Assembly (NCBI RefSeq): GCF_017377575.1
Contig: NZ_JAFREM010000031.1
Span: 1 to 64,000, forward strand
Source of the DNA: Candidatus Enterococcus moelleringii
GTDB taxonomy: Bacteria; Bacillota; Bacilli; Lactobacillales; Enterococcaceae
Direction of reading: 5' to 3'
DNA length: 64,000 nt
Each line of letters opens with the position of its first letter. Position 1 is the stretch's first letter. This document shows positions 50,974-61,677 of the stretch, in pieces. The position numbers were made by a program, and so were the translations under genes. The notes beneath the pieces were generated by a model, which was not told where the DNA came from, searched no databases, and saw only the letters and a program-made list of their open reading frames with translations.

Positions 50974-53900
50974 TTAGCCACGCTCCTTTCCAACAGGTAC
51001 GGTTTGAACGCCGACTACTTTGTTAAAGGCTTCTTCAACTAAGGCATCCCCGGATAAACCTGTTTTCGCTAATTCTTCGGTTACACGAATCATTTCGTGG
51101 TATTCACTTGGGTATACCTTAACAAAATGTTGTTTTTCTTCTTCCCAATTTTCCAAAAGCTTTTCAGCTTTTTGTGAATCAGTAAAGACTAAGTGTTTTT
51201 CCAACAATTCCTTCAAAGCGGAATCATCGCCGGTTTCATCCAGCTTGAAGAGTTCTACCATTTCCATGTTGCAGTTGCCTGCAAGTTTGTCTTCAGGATC
51301 ATAGACATAAGCAACCCCACCAGACATCCCTGCTGCAAAGTTGCGGCCGGTTGAGCCCAGAATAACCGCAATACCACCGGTCATGTATTCACAGCCGTGA
51401 TCACCGACACCTTCGACAACAACCGTTGCACCACTGTTACGAACACAGAAACGTTCACCAGCACGACCACGGAAGAAAGCTTCTCCTCGATTGGCGCCAA
51501 AACAGGCTACGTTACCGACAATTGGTGAATGTTCAACATCATAGGCGGCATCTTCAGGCGGAACAATAATTAAGCGCCCACCACTTAGACCTTTAGCAAC
51601 ATAGTCATTAGCCTCACCAATTAGTTTTAATTCCATCCCTTGGGTGGTAAAGGCCCCGAAGCTTTGTCCGGCGATTCCCCGATAGGTATATTTCAATTGT
51701 CCTGGAGTCAGCTCGTAATTGCCAAAACGTTCAGCAATCCAACCACCCATTCGGGCACCAACAGAACGGTTTACGTTGTTAATTGGCTGCTCAATGCGAA
51801 CAATTTCACCATTTTCAATCGCATTTTCAGCAAAGTGATCCAGCTCTTTCCATTGACGCTTGTCAGTGAAAGGATCGGCGACTTTACGTTCGATACCAAC
51901 ATTGGTTGATAGAATCCGGCTGAAATCAAGAGATTTCGCCTTGCCTTTGGCCACAAAGCGCGGCTGCAGGACATCTGTCTGTCCAACCATTTCGTCGATA
52001 CTTCTAAAGCCTAATTCGGCCATAATTTCTCGTAAATCTTCAGCAATGAACATCATCGTGTTGATGATATGCTCAGGCTTGCCGACAAAGAATTTGCGCA
52101 AGGCTGGATTTTGTGTTGCCACACCAACCGGACAAGTATTCAAGCTGCAGACCCGCATCATGACACAGCCAATTGCTACTAAGGCTAAAGAAGCAAAGCT
52201 GTATTCTTCGGCTCCAAGTAAGGTTGCCATGGCAACGTCGCGGCCGGTCATCAGCTTGCCGTCTGTTTCTAAGATCATTCGTTGACGCAAGTTATTCATC
52301 GCTAAAGTCTGGTGTGCTTCGGCTAAGCCCATTTCCCATGGCAAACCAGCATCACGGACTGAGTTTCTTGGAGACGCCCCCGTTCCGCCGTCGTAACCAG
52401 AAATTACTACTACGTCGGCACCCGCTTTTACTACACCAGTTGCGATCGTGCCAACACCGGTACTAGAAACCAATTTCACATTGATTTTGGCATACGGGTT
52501 GATGGTTTTTAAATCGTAAATCAATTGCGCCAAATCTTCAATTGAGTAAATATCGTGATGCGGTGGTGGTGAAATCAAACGTACACCTGGTGTCGATCCG
52601 CGGATTTCTGCCACCCAAGGGAATACTTTATTCCCTGGAAGCTGTCCGCCTTCACCTGGTTTTGCGCCCTGCGCCATCTTGATTTGCAGCTCTTCAGCAC
52701 TCATCAAGTATTCGGCATTCACACCGAAACGACCAGAAGCCACCTGTTTAATTTTACTATTGAAGTTCTTGCCATCTGCACGTGGTTTGAAACGATTGCG
52801 GTTTTCTCCGCCCTCACCACTGTTGGATTTTGCGCCAATTGCATTCATGGCTTCGGCGATACATTGATGGGCTTCTTCACTTAATGAACCATAAGACATC
52901 GCCCCGACTTTAAATCGCTTCACAATGCTGGAAGCTGGCTCAACTTCAGACAACTTCACTGGTTGACGCTTGCTGGCAAATTCCCACATAGAGCGCAAGG
53001 TAGTTGGTTCTTTATCCGCTTCTTCATTCATTTCAGCCGCATAACGTTTGTACAACTCATAATCTCCGGCACGTACTGCCTGTTGGAAATTGTAAATTGT
53101 TTTCGGGTTGTATAAATGATGCTCGCCTTCTGCTTTAAACTGGAAGCTTCCGCCTGAAGCTAAGAAATCATTGGCTCTTGAACCATAAGCTAACGTGTAA
53201 CGATGCAAATACTCTTCTTCGATTTGAGCTAATGACAAGCCGCCAATTCGACTAGCTGTACCAGTAAAGTATTGATCAGTAACTTTTTGACTAATCCCTA
53301 CGGCTTCAAATAATTGCGCACCATGATAGCCGGCAATCGTTGAAATCCCCATCCGGGACATGACTTTAACGATACCCTTTTCAGCAGCTTTCCGATATTT
53401 TTCAAAGCCGTTTTCAACTGAGAAGTCCTGTAAGGTCGCATATGCTCCATATGGATGGATACCGCTAGCGCCGTAGCCGATCAAGGTAGCGAAGTGATGA
53501 ACCTCGCAAACTTCAGCAGAATCAACCACAATGCTGGCTAATGACGCTTTTCCTTTACGAACTAAGTAATTATGCAGCCCGGAAACAGCTAAAAGAATCG
53601 GCATTGCCATTTTCGATTCTTCAGGATTCCGGTCACTTAATACTAAGATTGTCGCTCCTTTATCCACCGCTGCTTCAGCAGTTTTAAACATTTGTTCTAA
53701 CGCATCTTCTAAACGACTAGTTGTTTCACCCAGTGTATAGAGCGTTGAAACGGTGACTGTCTTTTGATTTTTCGTATTCAATGAAACGATTTTCTGAAAA
53801 TCTTCTGTATTTAAAACTGGACTTTCAATTTTTAGTTTCTGACAGTTGACAGCAACATCCTTACTGATGTCCCCATCACGACCTAAGAACATTTCTGTTC

Positions 53901-55467
53901 CGATAACCAGTTGCTCACGGATCGCGTCGATCGGCGGGTTGGTCACCTGCGCAAATTGCTGTTTGAAATACGTAAACAACGACTGCGGTTTTTCACTTAA
54001 CACAGCTAATGGTGCATCAAAACCCATTGAAATAACCGGCTCTTCGCCATTTTCCGCCATTGGCAGGATCGCACCGCGGATGATTTCATCTGTATAACCG
54101 TTTAAACGCCACATTTGTTTCAATTCAGCTTCCGTCATTTTTGTCTCAGTTGAAGCTTTCGTTGTCAGTTGATCTATTTCTAAACGATTTTTTTCCAACC
54201 ATTTTTGGTATGGATGGCTTTTTGCATATTTTTCTTTGATTTCTTCATTACGATAGAAACGTCCCTTAACTGTATCTACTAAGATCATGTTAGCCGGTCC
54301 TAAAACACCTTTTTCAACAATATTGGATGCTTCAAAGTCAACCACACCCGATTCGGAAGCGACTTGTACTAAACCGTCTTTAGTAATTGAGTAACGGGAT
54401 GGGCGTAAACCGTTACGGTCTAAAGCAGCCCCTACTGTGTCCCCATCAGTGAAGCATAAAGCAGCAGGTCCGTCCCAAGGTGCCATAAAGCTGGCATTGT
54501 ATTCACTAAAAGCGGTCATTTCTTCCCCAAGACCAGCCTCTTCAGACCAAGCTTCAGGAACCATCATCATTAACGCTTGTGGAATATCACGACCATTACG
54601 ATACAAATATTCCATACAGTTTTCCAATTTAGCGGAATCCGAATCTTCTTCGTTGTAGACTTCGACGCCATGGCTCTTCATCCAGTTTTCAGCACCGCGT
54701 AAGGTATTGATTTCACCATTGTGGGCTAAAAAGCGGAATGGCTGCGCCCGGTCCCAACTTGGGAAGGTATTGGTGGAGAACCGTGAGTGGACCACCGCAA
54801 TACTCGCTTCAAAATCAGGATCTTGTAAATCTTCATAAAATATGCCGACTTGATACGCATGCAGCATCCCTTTGTAAACAATTGTTTTAGCTGACAAACT
54901 GCACAGTGACATTTCATTAGAATGATAGGTCTTTTCCAATTTTCGGCGCATACGATACAAGTGGTCTTCAAACATCCGACCAGCCTTAACATCCATCGGT
55001 TTTTTGACAAACAATTGAACAAAGCTTGGCATAACTTGTTGAGCGCCCGGTCCGCAATTTTCAAATTGGAATGGGACATCACGATGCCAGATGACTGGAT
55101 AACCAGCCGTTTCGATGTCATTGATAATTGCTTGCATTAACCCTAATTTTTGCTTTTCTTCTGTAGGTAAAAAGAACATACCTACTGCATATTCGCCTTT
55201 AGCAGGCAGCGTGATCGCTTGTTTCTCCGCTTCACGACGGAAAAAACGATCAGGTAGAGTGATCAAAATTCCGGCACCATCTCCTGTATCCGGCTCTGCT
55301 CCAGTTCCACCACGATGATTCATTCTTTCCAGCATTGTTAATGCATGTACAACTAATTCTCTGGATGCATTTCCATACATTTGAGCAATAAAGCCCATAC
55401 CACATGCGTCCTTCTCAAATGAAGGGCTGTACATGGTTGGGGCTCCAGATAGCGTCTGATTCGACAT
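50974..55467 (-). CDS. gltB: Glutamate synthase (NADPH) large subunit GltB
   Basis: 1497 residues. Class II glutamine amidotransferase domain with the nucleophile Cys22 in KDACGMGFIAQMYG, so a 21-residue propeptide is probably removed; VVHSRFSTNTFPSW and HNGEINTLRG bind glutamine. Central domain, then the FMN/2-oxoglutarate barrel with KVVSGYDGGTGA-like ISGYDGGTGASP and the 3Fe-4S cysteines in VCSLNTCPVGVATQ, and the C-terminal GXGXG beta-helix (GGRLIIVPPED, CFGANRG). Complete. Transcribed from a good promoter (55517-55545) with a palindrome over its -35. No gltC-like regulator gene lies in the window. Confidence 0.96.
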   Translation of the reverse strand: MSNQTLSGAPTMYSPSFEKDACGMGFIAQMYGNASRELVVHALTMLERMNHRGGTGAEPDTGDGAGILITLPDRFFRREAEKQAITLPAKGEYAVGMFFLPTEEKQKLGLMQAIINDIETAGYPVIWHRDVPFQFENCGPGAQQVMPSFVQLFVKKPMDVKAGRMFEDHLYRMRRKLEKTYHSNEMSLCSLSAKTIVYKGMLHAYQVGIFYEDLQDPDFEASIAVVHSRFSTNTFPSWDRAQPFRFLAHNGEINTLRGAENWMKSHGVEVYNEEDSDSAKLENCMEYLYRNGRDIPQALMMMVPEAWSEEAGLGEEMTAFSEYNASFMAPWDGPAALCFTDGDTVGAALDRNGLRPSRYSITKDGLVQVASESGVVDFEASNIVEKGVLGPANMILVDTVKGRFYRNEEIKEKYAKSHPYQKWLEKNRLEIDQLTTKASTETKMTEAELKQMWRLNGYTDEIIRGAILPMAENGEEPVISMGFDAPLAVLSEKPQSLFTYFKQQFAQVTNPPIDAIREQLVIGTEMFLGRDGDISKDVAVNCQKLKIESPVLNTEDFQKIVSLNTKNQKTVTVSTLYTLGETTSRLEDALEQMFKTAEAAVDKGATILVLSDRNPEESKMAMPILLAVSGLHNYLVRKGKASLASIVVDSAEVCEVHHFATLIGYGASGIHPYGAYATLQDFSVENGFEKYRKAAEKGIVKVMSRMGISTIAGYHGAQLFEAVGISQKVTDQYFTGTASRIGGLSLAQIEEEYLHRYTLAYGSRANDFLASGGSFQFKAEGEHHLYNPKTIYNFQQAVRAGDYELYKRYAAEMNEEADKEPTTLRSMWEFASKRQPVKLSEVEPASSIVKRFKVGAMSYGSLSEEAHQCIAEAMNAIGAKSNSGEGGENRNRFKPRADGKNFNSKIKQVASGRFGVNAEYLMSAEELQIKMAQGAKPGEGGQLPGNKVFPWVAEIRGSTPGVRLISPPPHHDIYSIEDLAQLIYDLKTINPYAKINVKLVSSTGVGTIATGVVKAGADVVVISGYDGGTGASPRNSVRDAGLPWEMGLAEAHQTLAMNNLRQRMILETDGKLMTGRDVAMATLLGAEEYSFASLALVAIGCVMMRVCSLNTCPVGVATQNPALRKFFVGKPEHIINTMMFIAEDLREIMAELGFRSIDEMVGQTDVLQPRFVAKGKAKSLDFSRILSTNVGIERKVADPFTDKRQWKELDHFAENAIENGEIVRIEQPINNVNRSVGARMGGWIAERFGNYELTPGQLKYTYRGIAGQSFGAFTTQGMELKLIGEANDYVAKGLSGGRLIIVPPEDAAYDVEHSPIVGNVACFGANRGEAFFRGRAGERFCVRNSGATVVVEGVGDHGCEYMTGGIAVILGSTGRNFAAGMSGGVAYVYDPEDKLAGNCNMEMVELFKLDETGDDSALKELLEKHLVFTDSQKAEKLLENWEEEKQHFVKVYPSEYHEMIRVTEELAKTGLSGDALVEEAFNKVVGVQTVPVGKERG

Positions 55468-55516
55468 ATTGGCACCATTCCTTTAAATATTTTGACAATT
55501 CTCATTTATTTTTAAT

Positions 55517-55545
55517 ATATTACCTTGTTTGCCTGCGTTACGCAA
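55517..55545 (-). promoter_or_regulatory. Promoter of gltBD with an overlapping palindrome
   Basis: Minus strand TTGCGT (55545-55540), 17-base spacer, TAATAT (55522-55517), about 50 bases before gltB. TGCGT-A-ACGCA (55544-55534) is a palindrome covering the -35 box, a possible repressor site. Confidence 0.55.
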
Positions 55546-55683
55546 TACTTCTTAGAAATTTTTTTTCGTTCTGTCAGTCAACCTTAATAATCTCAGAATA
55601 AAGAAGTTGAATCAAATGGTAAAAAATCCGATTATTTGATAAACTAATTCTGATATGCGCAAGTCTTGAAAGGATGACTCATT

Positions 55684-56331
55684 ATGACACCAAACCGCGA
55701 AGATTATTTAAAATTGATATTAGAGCTAGGCGGCGACAAACAAAAAGTCAGCAACAAACAAATTGTTTCTGGGCTGACCATCTCTGGCGCCTCCGTTAGT
55801 GAAATGATATCCAAATTAGTGAAAGAAGGACTAGTTAGTCATTCACCTTATCAAGGAGTACAACTAACTCCGTTAGGTTTAGAAAAAGCAAGTACTCTTG
55901 TTCGCAAACACCGACTATGGGAAGTATTTCTTGTGAACCATTTAGGTTTCTCCTGGAATGAAGTCCATGATGACGCTGAGGTGTTAGAACACGTAACCTC
56001 TTCACAGCTGGAAAAAAGACTTGATACTTATCTTGAACATCCGAAATACTGTCCTCACGGTGGAATGATTCCCCAAGACGGACAAGTAATTCATGAAAAG
56101 GAACGACAAACATTGGTGGATTACCCAGTAGGTACGAATATTCGTATTGCTCGCGTCTTAGACGAAAAGGATCTATTGGATTACCTCGTTAACCTTGAAG
56201 TCGAGATTCACGAGGATTTTACTATTACAGATATTGCAGCCTATGAAGGTCCGATTACTTTAACCAATGACCAGAAGACAGTAAGCATCAGCTACAAAGC
56301 TGCCAGCACCATATTTGTTGATCAACTATAA
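55684..56331 (+). CDS. DtxR/MntR-family metal-dependent regulator (EfaR/ScaR-like)
   Basis: 215 residues. Winged helix (about 4-62: NKQIVSGLTISGASVSEMI), dimerisation domain with the ligand set H76, E80, E99, E102 and H103, then C123 and H125 in KYCPHGG, and an SH3-like C-terminal domain (about 140-215). The cysteine plus the other residues match manganese-sensing ScaR/SloR/EfaR rather than iron-sensing DtxR, as far as I can align by eye. It would repress Mn uptake when Mn is plentiful. It is transcribed divergently from gltBD and lies 15 bases before zwf. Confidence 0.87.
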   Translation: MTPNREDYLKLILELGGDKQKVSNKQIVSGLTISGASVSEMISKLVKEGLVSHSPYQGVQLTPLGLEKASTLVRKHRLWEVFLVNHLGFSWNEVHDDAEVLEHVTSSQLEKRLDTYLEHPKYCPHGGMIPQDGQVIHEKERQTLVDYPVGTNIRIARVLDEKDLLDYLVNLEVEIHEDFTITDIAAYEGPITLTNDQKTVSISYKAASTIFVDQL

Positions 56332-56346
56332 GGAGAGTGGAAATAC

Positions 56347-57858
56347 ATGGATCAATCAGCATTATTCACGATTTTCGGCGGAACTGGCGATTTAGCAAAA
56401 AGAAAGCTATATCCTTCCCTGTTCCGTTTATATAGAAAAGGTAACCTCAAGGAACACTTCGCTGTGATCGGTACAGCTCGCAGACCTTGGAGCGACGAAC
56501 ACTATCGCGGCATTGTCAAAGAAACCATTGCCGAATTACAGCCATCTCCAGCTGAGGCGGAAGAATTCGCTAGTCATTTCTACTATCTTTCTCACGACGT
56601 TAATGATACGAAGCATTACGACGAATTGCGAGAGCTGACCCGGAAGCTGGACGAGCAATATCAATTAAAGAACAACCGCGTTTATTACTTGGCCATGGCA
56701 CCTCAATTTTTCGGTACCATTGTTCAACATTTGCAATCGCAAGGCATTTTGACCGAAGATGGCTTCAACCGTTTGGTCATTGAAAAACCCTTTGGCTTTG
56801 ATTACGAGTCCGCCAATAAGTTAAATGAACAAATTCGAGCAGTTTTTCCTGAGAAAGATATTTTCCGAATTGATCATTACTTAGGAAAAGAAATGATTCA
56901 GAACATCGCAGTGGTACGTTTTGCCAACAATATTTTTGAATCTATGTGGAATAACCGTTACATTGATAACGTTCAAATCACCTTCTCCGAAAGTTTAGGT
57001 GTTGAAGACCGTGGCGGCTATTACGAAAACAGTGGCGCCTTAAAAGACATGGTTCAAAACCACATCTTGCAAGTTGTTTCTCTTTTAGCAATGGAAGTAC
57101 CCGTTTCGTTTTCCGATGAATCGATTCGTTTGGAAAAAGTAAAAGCCTTAGAAGCGATTCGTCGTTATACTAAGGAAGAAGTTGTAGAAAATTTTGTTCG
57201 CGGTCAATATGACGCCGGCAGGTTAGATACTAAAGAATTCATTCCTTATCGCAAGGAGCCCAACGTCGCCGAAGATTCAACCACCGAAACATTTGTAGCT
57301 GGGAAATTTTTAATCGACAACTTCCGCTGGTCAGGTGTTCCCTTTTATATTCGAACCGGTAAGCGCATGACGGAAAAAGGAACACGGATCAATGTTGTAT
57401 TCAAACAAGTACCGGTTAATGTCTTCCATTTTGATAACGAAGATGTTTCACCAGAATTAGCCGAAAACGTGTTAACCATTTACATCCAACCAACCGAAGG
57501 ATTTTCATTAACCCTAAACGGGAAGCAAATTGGACAAGGCTTTAGTCCCGAACCAGTAAAAATGGACTTCCGTCAATCAGCAGAGATTACCGAAAATAGT
57601 CCTGAAGCATACGAAAAACTATTGTTGGACGCCTTACGTGGCGATGGCACAAACTTCTCCCATTGGGACGAGGTTGCCAACTCATGGGAAATCGTAGATC
57701 GGATTCGCGAAACTTGGGATCAAACAACTCCAGATTTCCCAAATTATGCAGCTGCAACGATGGGACCAAAAGCAGCGTTTGATTTACTTGAGAAAAATGG
57801 TCATGAATGGATTTGGCAACCCGATACTTGGTACCGTGAACGAGGAAAATTAGACTAA
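56347..57858 (+). CDS. zwf: Glucose-6-phosphate 1-dehydrogenase
   Basis: 503 residues. FGGTGDLAKRKLYPSLFRLY at the N terminus binds NADP; RIDHYLGKEMIQNI (about 175-188) holds the catalytic histidine and substrate lysine; FIRTGKRM-like FYIRTGKRMTEKGT and the final EIVDRIRETW are further family blocks. It makes 6-phosphogluconolactone and NADPH, the entry to the pentose phosphate pathway. It is probably cotranscribed with the metalloregulator gene, and NADPH made here also serves GltBD. AAGGAGAGTGG precedes the ATG. Confidence 0.96.
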   Translation: MDQSALFTIFGGTGDLAKRKLYPSLFRLYRKGNLKEHFAVIGTARRPWSDEHYRGIVKETIAELQPSPAEAEEFASHFYYLSHDVNDTKHYDELRELTRKLDEQYQLKNNRVYYLAMAPQFFGTIVQHLQSQGILTEDGFNRLVIEKPFGFDYESANKLNEQIRAVFPEKDIFRIDHYLGKEMIQNIAVVRFANNIFESMWNNRYIDNVQITFSESLGVEDRGGYYENSGALKDMVQNHILQVVSLLAMEVPVSFSDESIRLEKVKALEAIRRYTKEEVVENFVRGQYDAGRLDTKEFIPYRKEPNVAEDSTTETFVAGKFLIDNFRWSGVPFYIRTGKRMTEKGTRINVVFKQVPVNVFHFDNEDVSPELAENVLTIYIQPTEGFSLTLNGKQIGQGFSPEPVKMDFRQSAEITENSPEAYEKLLLDALRGDGTNFSHWDEVANSWEIVDRIRETWDQTTPDFPNYAAATMGPKAAFDLLEKNGHEWIWQPDTWYRERGKLD

Positions 57859-57863
57859 AAGAA

Positions 57864-57909
57864 AAGGCAAGTGGATCGTATAGTTGATCCACTCGCCTTA
57901 TTTTTTTTA
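57864..57909. terminator. Bidirectional terminator between zwf and ileS
   Basis: AAGGCAAGTGGATC (57864-57877) pairs with GATCCACTCGCCTT (57886-57899) with one mismatch; followed by ATTTTTTTT on the plus strand and TTTTCTTTT on the minus strand. Confidence 0.9.
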
Positions 57910-60696
57910 GTTTTCGAAGCCTTCTGCTACTGCTTCAGGGTAGTTTTCTTCAACAATTTCAGCACAAGATGCGCATAGAGTTGGTAATTTTTCATCCTGC
58001 CCTACAGTTGTGCGAACTTGACGGCAACGATCGCAGACTTCGCCATCTGCTTTTTCGACTAATAAAGCAACGTCGTCAAATTTCATTGCATTATCAGGCG
58101 CTTGTTCATCAGAAATACTGAAAGAATCCGGAGAAACAATCAGCAATTGCGGCAAGTTGGCATCAACAGCTGCTAATAAAGTCTTCACTTGCTCATTTGG
58201 ATAAACTGTCAGTTTCGCTTCCAGAGAACGTCCGATAATTTTTTCGTTACGGGCTGCTTCTAGAGCCTTCAAAACTTTGTCGCGGAAATCCAGGAAGGCT
58301 TTCCAAGTATCCACTAATTCTGCCTGATTAGCAAACTCTTGATAGCTTGGCAACTCAGCTAACTGAGCGTATTCCTCTTCTTCTTTCAAGAATGACCAGA
58401 TTTCTTCAGCTGTATGCGGCAAAATTGGGGTTAATAATTTTGTCAAAGCCACAGCCGCTTGATAGAAGACTGTTTGCATGCAACGACGTTCATAATCATC
58501 TTCTGCTTGAATGTAAACAACATCCTTAGCAAAATCTAAATAGAAAGCTGATAAATCAGTGGTTAAGAAGTTAACGATCGTTTTATGGATATGCACGAAA
58601 TTGTATTTATCGTAGCCTTCATCTCTGACACTTTGGATTACTTGATTCAAGCGTACCATCATGTATTTATCCACTGATCGCATTTCTTCATAGCTGACTG
58701 CATCTGTTTCAGGATTAAAATCAGTCGTATTAGCTAATAAGAAACGCATCGTGTTGCGGATTTTACGATAAACTTCAGAGATTTGATTTAGAATATCCAT
58801 CGAAACACGTACGTCTGATTCATAATCGACGCTGCTTACCCAAAGGCGCAGGATGTCAGCACCCATTTGTTTAATGACTTTATCTGGAACAATAGTATTT
58901 CCTAGTGATTTAGACATTTTACGTCCTTCACCATCTAAAGCAAACCCTTGTGATAACACCGCTTTGTAAGGAGCAACTCCATTGATTGCCACACTTGTCG
59001 TGATACTTGAGTTAAACCAGCCGCGATATTGGTCAGAACCTTCCAAATACATGTCAGCCGGGAATGTTAATTCAGGCCGTTGACGCAAGACTGCTTCGTG
59101 AGAAGAACCAGAATCAAACCAAACATCCATAATGTCGTTTTCTTTGGTAAATTCGCCATTTGGTGAACCAGGATGAGTAAATCCTTCCGGCAGCAAATCT
59201 TTCGCTTCTCTCTCGAACCAGACATTTGAGCCGTGTTCAGCAAATAAATTAGCAATATGATCAATCGTTTCTGGTGTAATGATCGCTTCACCATTTTCAG
59301 CATAGAAAATCGGTAATGGCACACCCCAAGCACGTTGACGAGAAATAACCCAGTCGCCGCGATCACGAATCATATTGTACAAACGCGTTTTGCCCCAAGG
59401 AATAATCCAGTCGACTTTTTCGATTTCGTCCAAGATATTTTGGCGGAATTTATCGATTGAAGCAAACCATTGTGGCGTTGCTCGGTAGATAACCGGTTTT
59501 TTCGAACGCCAGTCATGAGGATAGCTATGAGTGAAGAAGTCTAATTTCAATAACTTCCCATTTTCCTTCAGCATATCTGTAATCATAGGGTTCGCTTTAT
59601 CGTAAAAGATCCCTTCAAAGCCAGGCGCTTCATCCGTGAATACTCCACGGTCATCAACTGGAGATAATACCTCCAAACCGTACTTCTTACCGGCAAAATA
59701 GTCGTCTTCCCCATGTCCAGGAGCAGTATGAACCAAACCAGTACCGGCTTCTAACGTAACATGGTCTCCTAAGATTACTAGTGACTCACGGTCATAGAAT
59801 GGATGAGTTGCTGTCATGTATTCTAAATCAGTACCTTTAAGCTCTTTTAGTACACTGACTTCTTCCCAGCCAATTTCTTTTTGAACAGTTTCAATTAAAT
59901 CTTTCGCAACCACGTATTTTGCACCGTCAGCTTCCACTAAAGCATAAACGTAGCTAGGATTAGCTGCAATCCCTTGGTTCGCAGGTAAGGTCCAAGGAGT
60001 GGTCGTCCAGATAATAAATGACGTATCTGTATCTAATAACCCTTTACCGTCTTTTACTGGAAAAGCCACATAAATTGAAGCAGATTTTACATCTTTATAT
60101 TCAATTTCAGCCTCAGCTAAAGATGATTCACTTGAAGGTGACCAGTAAATAGGTTTCAATCCTTTGTAAATATAGCCCTTTTCAGCCATTTTACCAAATA
60201 CACGAATCTCAGCAGCTTCGTAATCTGGTGTCAATGTGATGTAAGGATTTTCCCAATCACCTGCAACGCCTAAACGTTTGAAATCTTCACGTTGAGTGTC
60301 AACTTGCGTCAACGCATATTCATAACATTTTTGGCGGTATTCAGCCATCGTCATTTCTTTACGTTTGATCCCTTTGTTCGTCAAAACCTGCTCGATTGGC
60401 AAACCATGGGTATCCCAACCAGGAACGTATGGTGCCCGGAATCCTGACATCGATTTTGAACGAATAATAATATCTTTACTGATTTTGTTTAAGGCATGTC
60501 CGATATGGATATTTCCATTGGCATAAGGAGGTCCATCATGTAAAACGAAGGTTGGTTTGCCTTCATTGATTTCTTGGCGTTTCTCATATACTTTATTTTC
60601 TTCCCAGTCTTTCTCCCATTGGCCTTCGCGATTAGGCAAATTGCCGCGCATGGGGAAAGCCGTTTTTCCTAATAGCAGGGTTTCTTTCATTTTCAC
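57907..60696 (-). CDS. ileS: Isoleucyl-tRNA synthetase
   Basis: 929 residues. [16 protein letters not shown] is the HIGH motif; [10 protein letters not shown] the KMSKS loop; the editing domain has [13 protein letters not shown]; the C-terminal zinc site is CDRCRQ...CASC. The GTG at 60696 is preferred: AGGAAAGGAAG lies upstream and the resulting N terminus lines up with other bacterial IleRS that start two residues before K-E-T-L-L; the ATG two codons later is the alternative. The open frame extends further upstream into the T-box and is not coding there. It charges tRNA-Ile and is controlled by the leader. Confidence 0.96.
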   Translation of the reverse strand: MKMKETLLLGKTAFPMRGNLPNREGQWEKDWEENKVYEKRQEINEGKPTFVLHDGPPYANGNIHIGHALNKISKDIIIRSKSMSGFRAPYVPGWDTHGLPIEQVLTNKGIKRKEMTMAEYRQKCYEYALTQVDTQREDFKRLGVAGDWENPYITLTPDYEAAEIRVFGKMAEKGYIYKGLKPIYWSPSSESSLAEAEIEYKDVKSASIYVAFPVKDGKGLLDTDTSFIIWTTTPWTLPANQGIAANPSYVYALVEADGAKYVVAKDLIETVQKEIGWEEVSVLKELKGTDLEYMTATHPFYDRESLVILGDHVTLEAGTGLVHTAPGHGEDDYFAGKKYGLEVLSPVDDRGVFTDEAPGFEGIFYDKANPMITDMLKENGKLLKLDFFTHSYPHDWRSKKPVIYRATPQWFASIDKFRQNILDEIEKVDWIIPWGKTRLYNMIRDRGDWVISRQRAWGVPLPIFYAENGEAIITPETIDHIANLFAEHGSNVWFEREAKDLLPEGFTHPGSPNGEFTKENDIMDVWFDSGSSHEAVLRQRPELTFPADMYLEGSDQYRGWFNSSITTSVAINGVAPYKAVLSQGFALDGEGRKMSKSLGNTIVPDKVIKQMGADILRLWVSSVDYESDVRVSMDILNQISEVYRKIRNTMRFLLANTTDFNPETDAVSYEEMRSVDKYMMVRLNQVIQSVRDEGYDKYNFVHIHKTIVNFLTTDLSAFYLDFAKDVVYIQAEDDYERRCMQTVFYQAAVALTKLLTPILPHTAEEIWSFLKEEEEYAQLAELPSYQEFANQAELVDTWKAFLDFRDKVLKALEAARNEKIIGRSLEAKLTVYPNEQVKTLLAAVDANLPQLLIVSPDSFSISDEQAPDNAMKFDDVALLVEKADGEVCDRCRQVRTTVGQDEKLPTLCASCAEIVEENYPEAVAEGFEN

Positions 60697-60723
60697 GCTA
60701 CTTCGACTTCCTTTCCTAAATAT

Positions 60724-60945
60724 AAACATAAAAAAAGACAAGTGCATCCCGCAAAGGGACGAACTTGTCGTGGTACCACCCAGATTTGAAATCATACTGA
60801 TTTCCTCTTCATCGATAACGAGATGAATCGTTACAGGCTACTTTACCATTCACCTGTAAAATTAAACTAGAGGATCTCTCTCATTAGAGGGTCTGCCACA
60901 CTTCCACCGTCAGTGACTCGCTAAAAGAATCTAATCAGCTTTTCT
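60724..60945 (-). promoter_or_regulatory. T-box riboswitch upstream of ileS
   Basis: The leader on the minus strand ends with the T-box core TGGTACCACG (60778-60769), followed by the terminator GACAAGT (60769-60763)/ACTTGTC (60743-60737) and a T run. Upstream are an imperfect Stem I region with GGTGGAAGTGTGG and a candidate Ile specifier ATC (60875-60873) that I cannot fix without folding. Uncharged tRNA-Ile should pair with the T-box and prevent termination. Confidence 0.9.
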
Positions 60946-60948
60946 GTT

Positions 60949-61659
60949 CTAGTTTTCGTCTGTTTGATCTGTTTTAATCAACTCAGGAATATCAATGGTT
61001 AATCCCATATCATCATGAGCTGCGTCAACGCTTGACTCACCTGAGTGTACTGTAAAGCCCGGATCATTGTCAAGCTCTTCAGCTAAGACTTCCTTAATAA
61101 GGTCATTGCTGTCACTCACGTAAGCAGTCATCGGTTTTAGAATTTCTTCCCAATCGCCGCTCTTAGCTTGATCTAATTGTGTTTCTAACAGCAATAGTAA
61201 TTGTTGATGGAAGGTACGAGTTTTCTTCTTCAAGTCATTCGTTTCAGCCGCTAATTCACGAGCTTGGCTTGTGGCATCGCTTAAAATTTCTCTAGCTCTT
61301 TCTTCCGCAGTTGAAGTCAACAAGTGAGCTTTCTTCTCAGCATTGGTAATCAATTCGTCTGCTCTATTTTGAGCGGAGGTCACGATTACTTCTGATTCCT
61401 TGCTGGCAGACGATTTCACTTTATCCGCAGTATCTTGAGCAACAACGATTGATTGATTCAATGCTTCCTTCAGTTCGTTAAAGTACTCTAATTTTTCTTC
61501 AGCATGTTTTAATGCTTTTTCAAGTTCGCGATTTTTCGCGATGCTGTCTTCATAATCGCGAACGATCATATCTAAAAAGTCATCAACTTCGTCTTGATTA
61601 TACCCACGCATTTTGGTAGAGAAACTTTTGTTTTGAATATCTAGTGGAGTTAAAGCCAT
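60949..61659 (-). CDS. divIVA: Cell division initiation protein DivIVA
   Basis: 236 residues. [20 protein letters not shown] then [15 protein letters not shown] is the conserved N-terminal lipid-binding domain (with the D-I-x-N-K-x-F and G-Y-x-x-x-E/D-V-D-x-F-L pattern). A coiled coil fills about 30-165, then an acidic C-terminal tail of about 45 residues, common in enterococcal DivIVA. It marks curved membrane at septum and poles and recruits partners. Last gene of the division block, followed by the ileS T-box. Confidence 0.95.
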   Translation of the reverse strand: MALTPLDIQNKSFSTKMRGYNQDEVDDFLDMIVRDYEDSIAKNRELEKALKHAEEKLEYFNELKEALNQSIVVAQDTADKVKSSASKESEVIVTSAQNRADELITNAEKKAHLLTSTAEERAREILSDATSQARELAAETNDLKKKTRTFHQQLLLLLETQLDQAKSGDWEEILKPMTAYVSDSNDLIKEVLAEELDNDPGFTVHSGESSVDAAHDDMGLTIDIPELIKTDQTDEN

Positions 61660-61677
61660 TCATGTCACCTCATCAGT

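Noticed and set aside
51860-52285. Plus-strand open frames inside gltB (also 51640-51909 and 54437-54658)
   Set aside because: They are antisense to strongly conserved gltB sequence, have no ribosome binding sites or recognisable domains.
54726-55121. 131-codon minus-strand frame within gltB
   Set aside because: Out-of-frame shadow of the amidotransferase domain; Cys-rich composition without any domain.
60697-60795. N-terminal extension of ileS to 60795
   Set aside because: This part encodes the T-box core and terminator, and its translation has no similarity to IleRS; the GTG at 60696 matches the family.
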